A stretch of DNA of 64,000 nucleotides from Elymus sibiricus (lineage: Eukaryota; Streptophyta; Magnoliopsida; Poales; Poaceae). The position numbers and the translations under genes were made by a program. The stretch is from the NCBI GenBank assembly GCA_039707655.1, contig CM077664.1, forward strand, positions 26,214,781-26,278,780, read 5' to 3'. Shown here piece by piece: positions 1-12,636 of this stretch (positions are counted from its first letter, which is position 1; each line of letters starts with the position of its first letter). Below the pieces are notes generated by a model, which made no database searches, was not told where the DNA came from, and was given only the letters and a program-made list of their open reading frames with translations.

Positions 1-146
1 TGAGGAAAGTGATGCAAGCCATCAACCGCAATAACATGAACCACGAAGACCTCTTCTTCAAGAAGAAGAGCACTTCGGGAATCTCAAGTTCACCAAGCCC
101 TTGTTCTCCAAAGGTGTGGATCCCGAAGACTTCCTCTCATGGGCAC
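1..146 (+). pseudogene. Ty3/Gypsy element A, gag fragment (left piece)
   Basis: This is the left-hand piece of the gag gene of gypsy element A, the oldest layer in the window. From about 99 the + strand reads KFTKPLFSKGVDPEDFLSWA, the start of a plant gypsy gag capsid domain. The frame is cut at 146 by element B and resumes at 28538 as LKVDKIFHVHNF; removing B and one copy of the 5-bp duplication joins the two exactly in frame. The reading frame before about 95 is shifted, so this copy is already decayed. The gene start lies left of the window. Gag would form the particle for reverse transcription. High confidence that it is gypsy gag; the lineage is not assigned. Confidence 0.75.
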
Positions 147-1688
147 TGATATGTCCTAAATGTATCTATAATTTTTGTAGTTTTCATACCATAATCTTAC
201 TAAATATGCAATGTTTTATCATTTATTTAAACTAACATATTAATGAAGTGTGAAAGTGCTAGTTGATGTTTTCTGTGTCTTTGGTTACAGGAAAACGAGT
301 ATTTTTTGTACGTCTGAAAAATACAAGAAAATTCAGGAGGGATTTTTATATCGAAAGAGCACTTGCACCAAAAGTTGGAACGGGGGGGGGGGGGGGGGAG
401 GGGCAAAGGGCCCACACGCACCCTCCCTCTAGCATGGCCCAGGGCTAGGGCACACCACCAGGGTGTGTGGGACCCTAGGGCATCGCCTCCCCTTGGTTTT
501 TGCACCCCTAGCTCTTAAATACCTAGAAACCGATCTCAGAATTATTGTGATTTTTTTGTGCCGTCACTTCATGTTTTGAGGTGATCTCATCTACAACCCT
601 ATTCTGGTATTCTGCTGGGGGCCCAGGATTGTCGCCTTCTTCATCAATATCAATCTCCGCTCCTCCCATGATGAGGTGTGAGTAATCCAGCCCCTGGACT
701 ATGGGTTCTTAGCAGTAGCTTTGTAGCATATTCTCTCCCATGCCTAACATGATTGTGATTCACATGATGTAATTTTTGTGGTGAACTATTGCTATGTGAT
801 GAATTATTACTTTATGATAAGATTATACATGTTGTGTTTGCATGGATTATAGATGTATATTGCTCTCCAATTCATTAGTCTAATCATTGGCTAGTTTAGA
901 TGAAAGATCGGTAGAGGGAGTGGTGTGCATTAGATGGAGTAAATATCTATAAGTGAATTATTTTAGTGACAGTAGGAGAGAAAAGTTTATAGTTGTATTT
1001 GCACTACTAGGGATAAAAAGATAGTTGACTCGTTGTCCCAGTGACGAATGCGGGGTGACGGGAACATTATGATCAATTGTATGTCATCTTACTTAATGCA
1101 ATGTTCTATTTTATTACTTAATACTTGGAGATGCATGATAGATTTCGGTCTCTAGGTGAAGTATTAGCTATAGATGTTTGCAGACGGATGTCGGTCTATA
1201 GATACATGGACTTACTGTATATATAAAGTCATCGCAACATATGTTGAAATTTGTCATCAACACTTTGGTCGTTCATTACACGTACCTATGCTTATGTTTA
1301 TGCACCGTTGTTACCTGGAGAGATGCTACTAGTGAACCTATTAACCCCGGTCCAATTTTCCTCATAAAAACAACCATACCTTTACTTTTACATGCAATTT
1401 TATTTTCTACAATTATTTATTCCAAAAATACAAAAAAACTTCCAAACATAACATATGCTGATCACTTGTTGCAACTAGCAAAACTAGTGAGATTGACAAC
1501 CTCACTAGAGTTGTTGGGGATACAAGTGAAGTTTTTATACCATGCTATAGTGTTGATGATTGGACTAGGGGTGTTGTCTCTATGGATTGATACCTTGATT
1601 TCTCAACTCAGGGGAAAACTTGGTTCTTGCTCCAAACCCTTGCACTTGGGGGCCCAACAATTGTTGTGCTATTGGATAGCAAACATTA
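147..1688 (+). repeat. 5' LTR of element B
   Basis: 1542 bp, from TGATATGTCC to AAACATTA. It matches 27518-28532, but the right copy is shorter because it lacks the equivalent of 481-918 and some smaller pieces. A TATA-like CTTAAATAC lies near 515. A run of G occupies about 381-399. The ORF at 1241-1795 runs across the LTR end and has no recognisable protein; I do not call it a gene. Confidence 0.9.
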
Positions 1689-1698
1689 GGCACTTTTT

Positions 1699-1716
1699 TG
1701 GTTCCATTGCCGGGAA
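1699..1716 (+). other. Primer-binding site of element B (tRNA-Asp type, decayed)
   Basis: TGGTTCCATTGCCGGGAA, ten bases after the LTR. It differs at a few positions from TGGCGCCGTTGCCGGGGA, the complement of the 3' end of plant tRNA-Asp, which is intact in element D at 15675. The site would prime minus-strand DNA synthesis. Confidence 0.75.
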
Positions 1717-1904
1717 GACAACACACAAGGTAACATTACATTCCATAGGTTCTGCATTACAAATATTTATCTTCCTTTTTATTTATTTTTCTTAGTTGCT
1801 TTTATTAATCCTAGTTTGCTTTTCTACATTACTTATACACCAAAAACAACAAACATATTTTTTTATTTCAGCACACAATAATTATTTCTTGTTACTTAGT
1901 TATA

Positions 1905-3578
1905 ATGGGTTCTTCTACTGAGAATACTAAGTTGTGTGACTTCACAACCACCAATAATGATGACTTCATGAGTACACCTATTGCTTCTCCTGCTATTAAG
2001 GTTGATTCCTTTGAAATTTGCCCTGCTTTATTGAACTTAGTAATTAAAGAGCGCTGATACTTTTAATGAAGATGCTACTTCACACTTGCATAATTTTGAT
2101 GAAATATGCAAAAAAATAAAGAAGTTGAGGCTGATTATGTCAAGTTAAAACTTTTTTTTCCTTTTTCATTAAGAGCAAGAGCTAAAGAATGTTTGTTATC
2201 TTTATCTAAAGATACTATTAATTCTGGGAACAAGTGCAAAGATGCTTTTATTGGAAAATACTATCCCCCTTCTAAGATATTTCAACTAAGAAATCTTATC
2301 ATGAATTTCAAACAACAAGACCATGAACACTTAGCTCAAGCTTGGGAAAGGATGAAAACTATTTTTAGATATTGTCCCACACATGGACTAGATGATTGGA
2401 TGGTGTTGCACACTTTTTATGCTGGACTTGACCATATATCCAGAAACTTGTTAGATTTAGCTACAGGTGGCACATTCATGAACATGACACAAGCACAAGC
2501 AAAGAAGCTTTTGGACAACATGATGGAAAACTATGCCTAATGGCATACCGAAAGGGCTCCAACTATTAAAAAGGTAAACTATCTTGAGGAGGTTGAGAGC
2601 TTAAATGCCAAAATTGATGTGCTCATGTCCATGCTTGATATTAACAATGGTTCATCTAGCTCTCATGATATTCCAATTGATTAACTTGTTGAACAAAATA
2701 AAGAACAAGCAGATGCCAATTTTATTGCTAGAAACAACTTCAACAATAGTGCCTATAGGAACAACTATGGAAATAATTACTCTGGGCCTTATCCTCAACC
2801 AAATAATGCATATGGAAACAATAATATACCCACTGGTCTAGAAGCTATTATCAATGATTTTATTGCATCTAAAAAAGAAATCAACAAAACTTTCAATTAA
2901 AAGTTTGATAAGTTGGGTACTCTCTTTGATAAAGTTGATATACTTGCTAGTGATGTGGAGGTTCTCAAACTTAGTCTCACACCATCAAAATTTGGTAATG
3001 GAAAGACTCTAAAACTTATTCCGGCCAAACTAGACAAGAATTGGGAAACTCTTTGCATGCTAGAAGCTCGATGGAAAAAAGAAAGACATGCTAAAGAAGC
3101 TAAAATTGATGCTGAAATTGAATATGAAGATGTTCAAGTTCTAGATGCTGTTGATCCATCCTTTATATATGGAAATAGAATTGAATATGATGATTGCACC
3201 CTCTATGAATTTATAAAAGTTTTGCAAGAATTAACAAGAGATCCTAATGTAGATGATTGCAAGAAACAAAACACTAAACATATTGCACAAGCTGTTTTAC
3301 AAGTTAGAGAGGAAAAATATAGGCAAGAGGTTCTGATCCCTTGAAAATTAGAGGATGGATGTGAGCCAACAATAAATATTAGTATAAATAACTTTGAGTT
3401 TCAAGCTTTATGTGATCTTGGTGCTAGTGTTTCCACCATGCCCAAATCTTTATATTAAGTTCTAGGATTAAAACCAAAGTCACCTTGTCAATTGAACTTA
3501 TATCTTGTTGATTCAACTATAAAGAAACCTTTTGGAAGAACTCAAGATGTCCTTATAGTTTCTAATATGAATTATGTT
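1905..3578 (+). pseudogene. Element B gag-protease gene, 5' part (broken)
   Basis: The likely start is ATG 1905 (MGSSTENTKL). A stop near 2055 and a frameshift come before the gag core at 2106-2540, which contains LRARAKECLLSLSKDTINS and the capsid-type stretch YYPPSKIFQLRNLIMNFKQQ. The frame continues with stops through an Asn-rich linker (2605-2841) and 2913-3344. Near 3400 it reads ALCDLGASVSTMPKSLY, the Asp-containing active-site motif of an Athila-type retropepsin. Element C cuts the gene at 3578, and it resumes at 24445. This gag-plus-protease arrangement without pol suggests dependence on another element for replication enzymes. Retrotransposon gag is confident; the exact start is less sure. 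Confidence 0.85.
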
Positions 3579-6500
3579 TGTCATGACCCGGTCCCTGAAT
3601 GGGGCCCGAATCTCTGCACTTACTGTGTCAGTCCCTGGATCAATAGCTGACACACACAGTCGATGATGAAATACTGAGAATACATAATGTGTCAAGTATT
3701 ACATCACAGATCCAGTGCTTTACAATACACACCTACTTAGCTCACAGGCTAGCTTACAATATAATCATGCAGCGGAGATGTCATTCTTGTCTTGTGGCGT
3801 CCATGCACTAACAGGCAGAAGTTGAGTATAGCGTCGTAACCCTACGTTGTACCTTCCAGTCGATACGGTAAACCTGCAACATGATACGTTGCAGCCACAA
3901 GGGTCAATACATCGAATGTATTGGCAAGCTTCACCAGGATTGGCTTGTTGGAAAAGTAAACATGCAAAGTGGTGCAACTGGTTTTCCTTTGCGCGAAAAT
4001 AGTTTTCGTACCTTTTGTAGTAGTGGTCTACTCAAATAATAATATGACATTCCCGGTAAACCCCGGTCGTAGTCTATAGGCACTTCCGATAAACCCCGGT
4101 CGTAGCCCGAAGCAATATGAGCATGTGCGTTCCCCGGTAAACCCTGGTTACCCCAACCTTCCAAGAAGAATATGCCGATAAGCCCCGGGATCCTGGGTTG
4201 GTCCACACTCCCCTTTGGTTCAACCCATTGATTTTAATTAAGAAGAGGGGATGAGATCAAACTGACAATTCTCGACTGAGTTGCTCAAAAGTTGTCCGTA
4301 ACCGGGGACACGGCTAATCGTGATCAGTTTTATACACTCTGCAGAGGTTTGTGTACTTTCCCCGTGATTCCCGATCACACCCTTAAGCCACTAAACTTCA
4401 CTTGTGAAGTAGCCAGGTAGACCAAGACGAGACTTTTGGGAAGTTGTAGACTCTCTGAAAAGGTAGACCCAGTCCGGGTTCCTACAACAAGATCTACATC
4501 TGCTGGTCTACTGCAGGAGGGTTCCCACAACTTACTTGGTCCAGACAGAGCCCACATTGTCTCACAGTTACACATGGAAGCTACTCAACTTTGAACTCGT
4601 ACAATCCCATTGAGCCTGGGCGGTCGCCCACAAAACACGTGGCCACCAAAGCAATACCGAAGCACCGCCCAGATGATTCATTAATTAAGTAGTAGTTAAG
4701 TAGTCAACCATTCGGTTGTAAGGTGGAATAATATAGGTGTTTCCCAATCCATGATATAGCAGCTAAGCAACTACTCGTTGGTTACAAGGTCAGGGTATAA
4801 AAGGACCTATATCATTCTGCTGGGTTCTGTCAGGCATAAAGTAGAAATCCTATAGGGGATTTCCTAGTTGAAACAACTACAATGCATGAAAACATAGGTT
4901 ATGATCAAAGGTTCCACTTGCCTGTATTGACGATTCTTCAATCTCACAATCTTGATCACGTTACTCTTCGCTCTCCGTACAATCTATCGTAAGTAAAGAG
5001 CAATCATAAACAACCATACAATACAATCAACATACAACAAATGTGGTGCATGGTGTCTGTGTCATTGTGCTGTGAGATCATGTGTCAGGGTTAACTCATA
5101 AGAGTTTGGAAACAACATAGTGGTTGTCATTGGAATACATGTGACATAGGGGTTCACATGCAAGTATCAAATAAGGGTTCATCACATAAGAAGTATGTGA
5201 TGTCAACTTGTGGTTGTCACATTCTGGAAAGGAATGTTGACAACAGAGTCATGGTCTATGAATCTTGGATAGCCAAGTTCATGTTCAAGTTTGATGACAA
5301 TTCAAACTTGTTGACCTTCATGAGCTTGAATACACTAAGGTCTGAAACTGATGACTTGGTTTGGTTTCCTATTCAAGATGGATTTGGATTAGGGTTCATC
5401 TCATTTGAATTCAAATTGAATTGAGTTCACAATTGATTTGGTTCTACTAAGTCAAATTGGATTATGAATGATTTAATAATCAACAAAGATGGATTAACAA
5501 TTCAAATGCTTTCCCTAAAATCAAGTAACAAATCCAATGCATCTACTATGGTTTGTTGATTTGATTTTTGTTTTGCTAAGGCCAGTCATAATCCAATTGA
5601 TTACTAAGGTTCATTACTCAATTTGTTTCAACTAAATTCAAGTACCAATCCAATGTGGTTGCTAAGGTTTATTCATTTGATCTTTAGTTATACTAAAGTC
5701 AATTATGTCTCGAATTGATTTACTAAAGTGCAAATTGTTTCAAATTTTATTTAATTTAATTTGAGCTCATCTTTCCCTAAAGTCAAATATTAACTCCAAA
5801 CATTATTTACTAGGTTTCACTCATTTTATTAAACCATATTGCCTTTATTTCACTTTAAATAAACCTAGGGTCTCATGGTAATATTCAAACTAAGTTTGGA
5901 TTAAATTGAAATGTTATTTGAATTACCTAAAGTCAAATAAAATCCCAAAAATAATTACTAAGTTCATTTATAGTTTGTGAACTCATATGCAAAAGGAACT
6001 ATTCCATTTAGGTATTTTATTTTCAAATTTTACCAAAATAGTTTCAAATTCCATTTGAATTATGGCCTATTCTGTATTCTGTTTTAAAATATATTTCTAA
6101 TTTATTCAAATTTGAACTAAAGTGTTCTAGACAGAAACTACATCTCACAAGCTTCAAGATGCAAAAAGAATCATTTAATTTGGATTTATAAAATGCAAGT
6201 TATGCCCATTTTAAGTTTAAATTCATTCTGTGTTAATTTGAATTTTAAATTATTCAAAAGTGAAATGTTTCTGGACAGGGTGAAACTAGATTCCATAAGA
6301 ATCATTTTGCAAAAAGTTTCACTCAATTTGGACTTGTAGATAATTAGTTATGGAGGTTTTAAGATTAGGGTGTTTTCTGCAAAAGTGCCAATTCAATTTA
6401 ATTTAACAGAATTGTTTCGGATAAGGCTGGACACGTGGCATGCTGTGGTTGGCTGAGAGGTGTCCGCTGCGAGCTCTAAACGGCGGACGGCCAAAACTTA

Positions 6501-8046
6501 GGGGAAAACGGTTCGGCAAATAAAAATTATTAACCGATCTAATCCTAGCCGTTGATGTGGAGATGAATGGCTGAGAGAGAGAGAGGGGCTCACTGGGTGG
6601 CGTTAGGTCACCGGAGGGTGGCCGGAGATGGCGGCGGATGGGGGCGCGTGTTCGGGTGTGGACGGGGACGACGTTCCGGTGGTCCTTCGGCAGCACGGAA
6701 GGCACGAACGGATGCGGTGGAGCACGGCGAAGACGATGGTGGCCTCGGTGGTCGCCGGGGACGACGGAGGCGAGCGGCACAAGCATGCCGAAGTTGCACG
6801 AGCATGGCAGAGCTTCAGTCGAGCTCGAGCTACTCAAAATAGAGGGAGTTAGGGTGCGGGGTTTGGGTCATTAGATGCGCATGAACACGGTGCAGATGAG
6901 GGACATGGAGAGAGGCTCGGACACGGGCTCACCTCACCGGAGTTGAGCACGGGGCGGTGGTGAGGCTCGGACGACGGTGAACACAAGGTTGCAGGGGGTC
7001 TTGGGCTCAGAGAGATTGTCTAGGAGGTTCGCAAGGTCGTGGTGGAGCTGGTGGTGCAAGTGGCCGAGCTCGGGGAGGCGTGGACTCGCCGGAATCCTGC
7101 CAGAGTTGGTTCAGCAGTGGCGGTGAGGAAGGGTTTGATTCGGGCAGCTTGGCATCGTTGGCGAGGGGAGGCAGGGGGAAAAGGAGAGGAGGGGGTGCGC
7201 TATTTAACGGGCATGGTGGCGAGGGTCGGGGCGCACGGGAGTGGCCGGAGTGGGGATCGTGGCCACGGGTGCGTGCGGGCGTGGGCGTGCATATGGTCAG
7301 CGGGAGGTTAGGGACGACGTCGGTGGCTCCCACGTGTCAGCAAGAGAGAGAGAGAGAGAGTGGGCGGGGGGTGGAGCACTGGCATGGCTAGCTGGGTTGG
7401 CTCAGCTGCTGCTGGGCCGCCTGGTTAGCTGGGCTGGCTTTTTTTTTTCTTTTTTTGTTTTTCTTTTTCTGTCTGTTCTGTCTTTTCCAAATGAATTTGG
7501 ATTTGAATTTTCTTTCAACAGAGAACATTTTCTAAATTCCTAATGGACTAATTAGGAATGTTTGAACATTTTGTTTAGACAAAATGCACATAAAATATCT
7601 GCACTTGCATTTTCTTTTTGAATTTGAATTTGATTCCAAAACCAAATATGTTTCAAATTCTTTTTAGAAAAATGGCAGAGGGTTAAGAATATTATTTGGA
7701 CTTATGAAATATCATTTCCTGCCAAATAAATGCAAAACCACTTTTGGATAATTCCCTTTTGATTTGAATTGATTTCAAATTGAATCCAACTCAATTCCTT
7801 TGGGGAAATTTATTGGCTTTGAATATTACTTGGGACTTACTTAGGATAGCCTCGTGCCTAATAATATTTTAAAAGCTAGGGTTTCAACTAGTGGCATTGG
7901 GATTTCCATCCTTCTAGGCAAACAATCAAACAAATAAGTGGTCAATCACAGGCATTCCTAGGCAATCATGGCTAATTCCTAGAAAAATTTCAATTCCCTG
8001 TGAAATTTTTAACATACCAGATTTGGGAAAAACCTGGGATGTGACA
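3579..8046 (-). repeat. Left LTR of element C (3' LTR in element orientation)
   Basis: 4468 bp, matching the right LTR with roughly 3% difference in the stretches I compared by eye. It has an AT-rich half (5400-6400) with short CAAAT/ATTTG-rich motifs and a GC-rich part (6560-7430). Many overlapping ORFs in the GC-rich part are composition effects. The 88-aa + strand frame at 5158-5424 exists in both LTRs but is antisense to the element. A TTAAATAG promoter-like site on the minus strand lies near 7201-7208. Nothing else in these 4.5 kb looks like a gene. Confidence 0.92.
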
Positions 8047-10171
8047 GACTACCACCCTTAAAAGAGATCTTGTCCCGAGATCTGGAGAGGCTAGAAAGAA
8101 AGGTTAGGGTTTAGGGTTCCTCTTAAATTCCATCTCCGAGTCAAGGGTCTGTTGTCTGGGCAGATACAATATCGCTTCTATCCTTGGATCCTTGGTTCTC
8201 AAATCCTTAGCGGTCCATACAGTCTTCAAGTTAATTATGTGGCTGGTAGCTCTATTTCTCAAGGCTTCCTGATTGGTTGGGTCTGGGTGAGGTGTGTGTT
8301 GCCTCCCGAAACTATCCTTACTTTTTCGGTCTCTTGTGTTCCAGGTTGTTACCACCCTTAAAGGAGATTAAGGTTGGGGTCTCCTGTAGCTTATTACTCC
8401 TTGGATGTTGATACAGGGTTCTCTTCAGATTCTATAATTATGATATCATCTACCGGTCTGATAAGTCTCTCGTTCTTCTGTCTCAGTGGTTCAACTGTCC
8501 TTGTAAATCCAGTTGTGCTCGAACCATCATTTATGTCATACTCTTCCTTATGTTAGTTCCTTGTCTGTACCATCCCTAAATGATACAATCCCATCATTCT
8601 CTCGGATACTGGCCTGTCCTTTACTTCATGATCCTTAGGCAAGTACCGTCCTATTTCCATCCTGTCAACATACTACCATCCTGAACTACTCATCAGATTC
8701 ATGGGTAAATTCCAACAATCAATTCTCATTACCGTTTGTGGTACTGGGCGATCCTTACTGTCCTTACTTCCACTCCTGAGTCTAAAAATCCTTTTGCAGG
8801 TAGTGGTCTTCCGATATATGGATCCTTCCTAGTCATTCGGTCGAGCTCTAACTCACCGTTAGGCCTACGTTTGGCAACGATTGCTCGTATGGGGTCATGT
8901 AGTCTTCCATCTAGGTTCTTGGCTTACGTCGTTTCTCAACTATAGGTGTCTCGCTCAAGACTATCTGCTCCTCACGGCAAGGCGAATAATAAAAGTAGAC
9001 GTCATGATGATCAACTCATGGTGTACCCAAATCATTACCAACCATGGGGTTTGGAAATCTTCGTAATCCTAACAGTTGGTCTTCCTCACAAGCGTTTTGA
9101 AGTTCTTCCCGCTCCATGCTTCGAGTCTGGATCTTCTGAACTTCTTCGGTCTTCTGTCATCATCGTCTAACGTTAACTCGCAACTCTCTCATATGGCAAA
9201 AGTCCTATAGCATTAGCTATCAATTATCGTTTCCCTTAGCGATTCTGTTCCCTGATGTGACAACTTGTTCTGCCATCCTTAAGGTCACATTCCTCCAATT
9301 CAGTCACACTTATACCATCCTTCCTTATAGATCTGTCGTATCTATCTGAGTTCTGGTGCCTACTGCATGGTGATCTGGTAACTATAACCGATATATGTTC
9401 CATTCAGTCATACTCGTTGGGTAGTTGGGGTTCTGTACTCGTGTCGAGCCAGGCTTCCTCAAGGTTAGGATAATATCCTGACTCAGGGTATCCCCTTAAA
9501 CAATCCTTAATATCCATAACGGGGTCCTCTAATAGTCTAAACTTCTAGCTCCTTACTGACTCTGTTCTTCCTCTTGGAAACAGCAATACTTCTCTGGTCA
9601 AGGTTCCAACTAGTTTTGCCCTTCGGTTTACTTCACCGTAGGGTAGTGGTTACTATTTGCCTGATGTATCCAATACTTCCTAGTCGGTGTATTTTGCTTT
9701 TCTGTTAACCGAGGTGTCCAATTCAGTCTTTCTCGTCTCGGTTATGGTGTATGGCAATGCGGAAAATTGGGGTCAACAAGACTTTCATTACTTAATAGCA
9801 GTGCTGATACATAAATGATCGTACTTCCACTACATCATGTCTACTACCACAACTGATACAAGTCCAAGGATGTTTCTACAGCTACACATCTTCTGGCTAA
9901 AGGTCTCCAATGATGCTGGGTGTTGTTGACGACTTCAGGTTCTTCTTCCTCTGGAGTGTTCACTGTTCCTGATTCTGTCTCTAAGCGTGAGGCTCAATTG
10001 GGTTCTCAGTGCTGGGTTCCTGCATTGCTGTCTGACTCTTTCTCGCAGATCTGGTTGCTCTCTGATTCTGGTCCAAATGCTTCCTCGTAGACGACTCTGA
10101 ATGCTGATCTCTTTATGCATCCTGGGTACTATATGGGGTTTCCTTTAGTTTGCTCTCTGTATACGGGCCAA
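8047..10171 (-). other. Element C interior, non-coding 3' half
   Basis: About 2.1 kb between the gag stop and the LTR, where pol would normally lie. Both strands have only short frames and I recognise no protein motif. Just inside the LTR (8064-8083) is the inverted repeat agatcttgtcccgagatct, followed towards the LTR by a sequence that on the minus strand reads AAGGGTGGTAGTC, the likely polypurine tract. The region is either a deletion remnant of pol or natural spacer. Confidence 0.6.
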
Positions 10172-11494
10172 TCATTTCTGTGGGCAGTCCTTTACGAAAT
10201 GTCCATGTTCCTTGCAACGAAAACATTCAACCAAACTCATGTCTCTCCATGGTTTGATCTTCTTCTTCTTGGCTTCCCATTCTATCAACATGGTCTCCAT
10301 TTCTTGCGGGTCAAGCTCAACAATCTCGGTGTCTTGCAGATCTCTTTGCTTCCTCTTACATCTCTTGAACAATGATGTTTCTCCTCCACATATTGCAAAA
10401 TCACAGTGTGGCTCTTCCTCTCCAGGGGTCCGTACTTTCTCCTTTCCTTTATCTAGTGCTAACTCTTTTGGGGTTGACGATTCTTCTTCCTTAGTGGGTG
10501 TGGCAACTCCTTCACACTGGTCGGGTGCTATTTCTCCTTCTGCGAGTCCTTCTTCTGTCTGGTGTTCAAGTTCATGATCTTTCAATCTTGCTTCCTTCTC
10601 CTTGGCACTGTCTGCAGTTGCTAGGGTTTCCTCTTGATTTTGCATTGACTTCTTTGACTTCTTCCTGGCTTCCAGTGCTTCTTCCAAGGTTTTCCTTTGC
10701 TGTTGTGCTGCCAACAGTACATCTGGATATATCTCACAATGTGCTGGTACATGGTCCGTTCCCTCACATAGGAAACATGTGACTTCCGTCATAGGGCATT
10801 CTCCTTCTGGATGGCTCTCTTCACAATAAGGGCATTCATCCTGGTGTCCTTGGGTGTGTCCAAGTTCTCCATAGATAACACAGACATCAAACTTTCCTTC
10901 TTCTTGCTCCGGTATCTTAGGTGTCGGTGTAACAAGTCGGGATCTCAACAAAGCCGCTCCAAATTCCATCCAGGTAAGGTTCTTCTGGTTTTCATCGATC
11001 ATCTGATGCATTTCCCACCAAGTTGGGGCTTCCTCACTTAAGTGCATCGTGGCATAGTGTACCATATCCTTTTCTTCAATGGCACTGGTCCTCATGTGTT
11101 CTTCCATCTCCTGGATCCACTGTTCTGCTTCTGAATGGGTAGCTGATCCAGAGAACGTAAGGCTCTCAAAATCACCTTTGTCATCCTTGCGGTCTGACTT
11201 CCTGGCTAGATCATCTCCTCCAGGTCTTGGTTTCTCCTCCAATCTTCCGAGTCCAACTACTCTTATAATCTCCTTCTTAAACTTTCCCCATGTAAACAGT
11301 TCTCCTGCTCTTTCCGTTGCTACGCGCTCTCGGTACCAATTTAGCACGTTGCCTGCTAGGTATGACTGGACATAATGAATCTTGTCTCTGCCTCAAATCT
11401 TGTCCTTCACCATCTCTTGTTCAACTGCGGTGATCCAATTGCTAATCTCTGCTCTGGTCGCTGATCCGAACAAAATCAATCCCTTGGGGTCCAT
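10172..11494 (-). pseudogene. Element C gag with CCHC zinc knuckles (one premature stop)
   Basis: The minus-strand frame starts at ATG 11494 (MDPKGLILFGSATRAE) and ends at 10172, 440 codons. A TGA at 11395-11393 interrupts it near residue 34, probably from CGA. The remaining 391-aa frame is open. The N-terminal half is the gag capsid-like part (LNWYRERVATERAGELFTW; later THSEAEQWIQEMEEHM). The centre has CVIYGELGH...CPYC and then CFLCEGTDHVPAHC, a CX2CX4HX4C knuckle. A Glu/Lys-rich low-complexity linker follows. The C-terminus has a second perfect knuckle, CFRCKEHGHFVKDC, close to the end. It would package element RNA. It is the second ORF after the primer site. Confidence 0.85.
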
Positions 11495-12018
11495 GGCATC
11501 AATTCTGGGTTATCGAGCGGTCTGGGTTAGGGTCAAGATAACAGACAAGAGGGATAGATAACCTTATGCTAATCACACTAGCATTATACAGCCTCATATG
11601 GCCTCAGTAGTTATAGCCTCGTACGACTGTTAATATAACACATAGATAGCGTTCACACCTAGGGTCTGTCCGTAAGTTCTCACTTCTTTCGAAGTTTCCT
11701 ATGTTTCCACTGTTCACACCTTAACTCCTCAGTGGCGTTCTTCTGTCTTCCTTCATAATTTGGCGGGCTTCTATTTACGCAGTTAGTACACACTTCACAG
11801 AGTTCAAAGAAAATAGATTTCATTCAACAATCATGACAATCAGTTCACACAAGCAAACAAGGTTCAAAGAAAAACCTAAGTAAGGTCATACTGCATCCAG
11901 CATGATCTCATCCAACTACTATACAACACTATGTCAGATTGACATAGTAGTGGTAACGCGAACGTTCTACTTTAGGTTAACATAGTAGTGGTCGTCAAGT
12001 CTAAGCTTCACTTCTGCT
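11495..12018 (-). other. Spacer between the two element C ORFs
   Basis: 524 bp between the gag start and the stop of the upstream ORF. I see no coding potential or motif beyond ordinary AT-rich sequence. Confidence 0.5.
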
Positions 12019-12498
12019 TCAGTTCTCCTGTTTCCTGATCCAAGTGGTTGATCCTTCTTCCTTGGATTGCTTCACTCTTGGGTTGTTCTTGTTCTTCTCC
12101 TGTGCGAGGTCCGCTTTGTCTAATCTTAGTTCATCCTCAACTCTGTTAAGGTGTTCCTGAGTGCAATATAGTCTGATTCGGAGTCTCGTTCCCATCTTCT
12201 TAATTGCTTCCCATGCAGCATCCCTTGTAGCTTCGAAGAACATAGCTTGGAGTGTTGGGCTGGTGAACACATAAAATTCTCTGGCCTCAGGGTTGTCTCC
12301 TTGATGAGCATACATGTGCAGTTGCACAAACCAACAGTTCCTTCCTTCATGCCAAAGGGTGAATCCTTTGTACACAGCTTCTCCATGCAATCCCATGCCT
12401 AGCATGATATCTTTCAGTGCTCTTATAAACTGAGTGTCTCCCTTGAAGGTCATGATCAGCATCGGAATCTCGTTGACTGGGTCCATGATTGTGGCCAT
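12019..12498 (-). CDS. Element C upstream ORF, unknown 159-aa protein
   Basis: An intact minus-strand frame from ATG 12498 to 12019. It is the first ORF after the primer site (12625-12636) and precedes gag, a position where most gypsy elements have only leader sequence. I do not recognise the family. The protein starts MATIMDPVNEIPMLIMTF. Its centre is rich in aromatic residues (FTLWHEGRNCWFVQLHMYAH, then FYVFTSPTLQAMFFEATRDA), suggesting a compact fold. The C-terminal third is charged (LRLDKADLAQEKNKNNPRVK) and probably helical. There is no zinc knuckle, signal peptide or membrane segment. It is uninterrupted while gag has a stop. It could be an additional element ORF or a captured host fragment. 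Confidence 0.55.
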   Translation of the reverse strand: MATIMDPVNEIPMLIMTFKGDTQFIRALKDIMLGMGLHGEAVYKGFTLWHEGRNCWFVQLHMYAHQGDNPEAREFYVFTSPTLQAMFFEATRDAAWEAIKKMGTRLRIRLYCTQEHLNRVEDELRLDKADLAQEKNKNNPRVKQSKEEGSTTWIRKQEN

Positions 12499-12624
12499 TT
12501 ACATTTTGAAAAGAAGAGAATCAGAATTGAATATGATAAGGATATACAAGACTATCTGTCTACAAAATAGGTTTTGTCCTATGGTCTTTCCGTTTCCAAG
12601 GGTCATGTCCTATAGACAACATGT

Positions 12625-12636
12625 GCTCTGATACCA
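12625..12636 (-). other. Primer-binding site of element C (tRNA-iMet)
   Basis: On the minus strand this reads TGGTATCAGAGC, the complement of the 3' end of initiator tRNA-Met. It lies three bases inside the right LTR (which begins at 12640) and fixes the element's orientation as right to left. Confidence 0.9.

Noticed and set aside
1241..1795. 184-aa hydrophobic ORF at the end of the element B 5' LTR
   Set aside because: It crosses the LTR boundary and the primer site, and the right LTR copy breaks the frame, so it cannot be an element gene.
5158..5424. 88-aa + strand ORF present in both LTRs of element C (also 21529-21795)
   Set aside because: It is antisense to the element, has no recognisable motif, and its presence twice is explained by LTR duplication. 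Differences between copies include amino-acid changes.
6403..7543. Many overlapping GC-rich ORFs on both strands (and copies at 22869-23912)
   Set aside because: They overlap in several frames in a GC-rich LTR block with low-complexity Arg/Gly/Pro content and no motif; they are composition artefacts.
8104..9935. Pol remnants in element C interior
   Set aside because: I read the minus strand for RT, RNase H, integrase and protease motifs and found none; frames are short and stop-rich.
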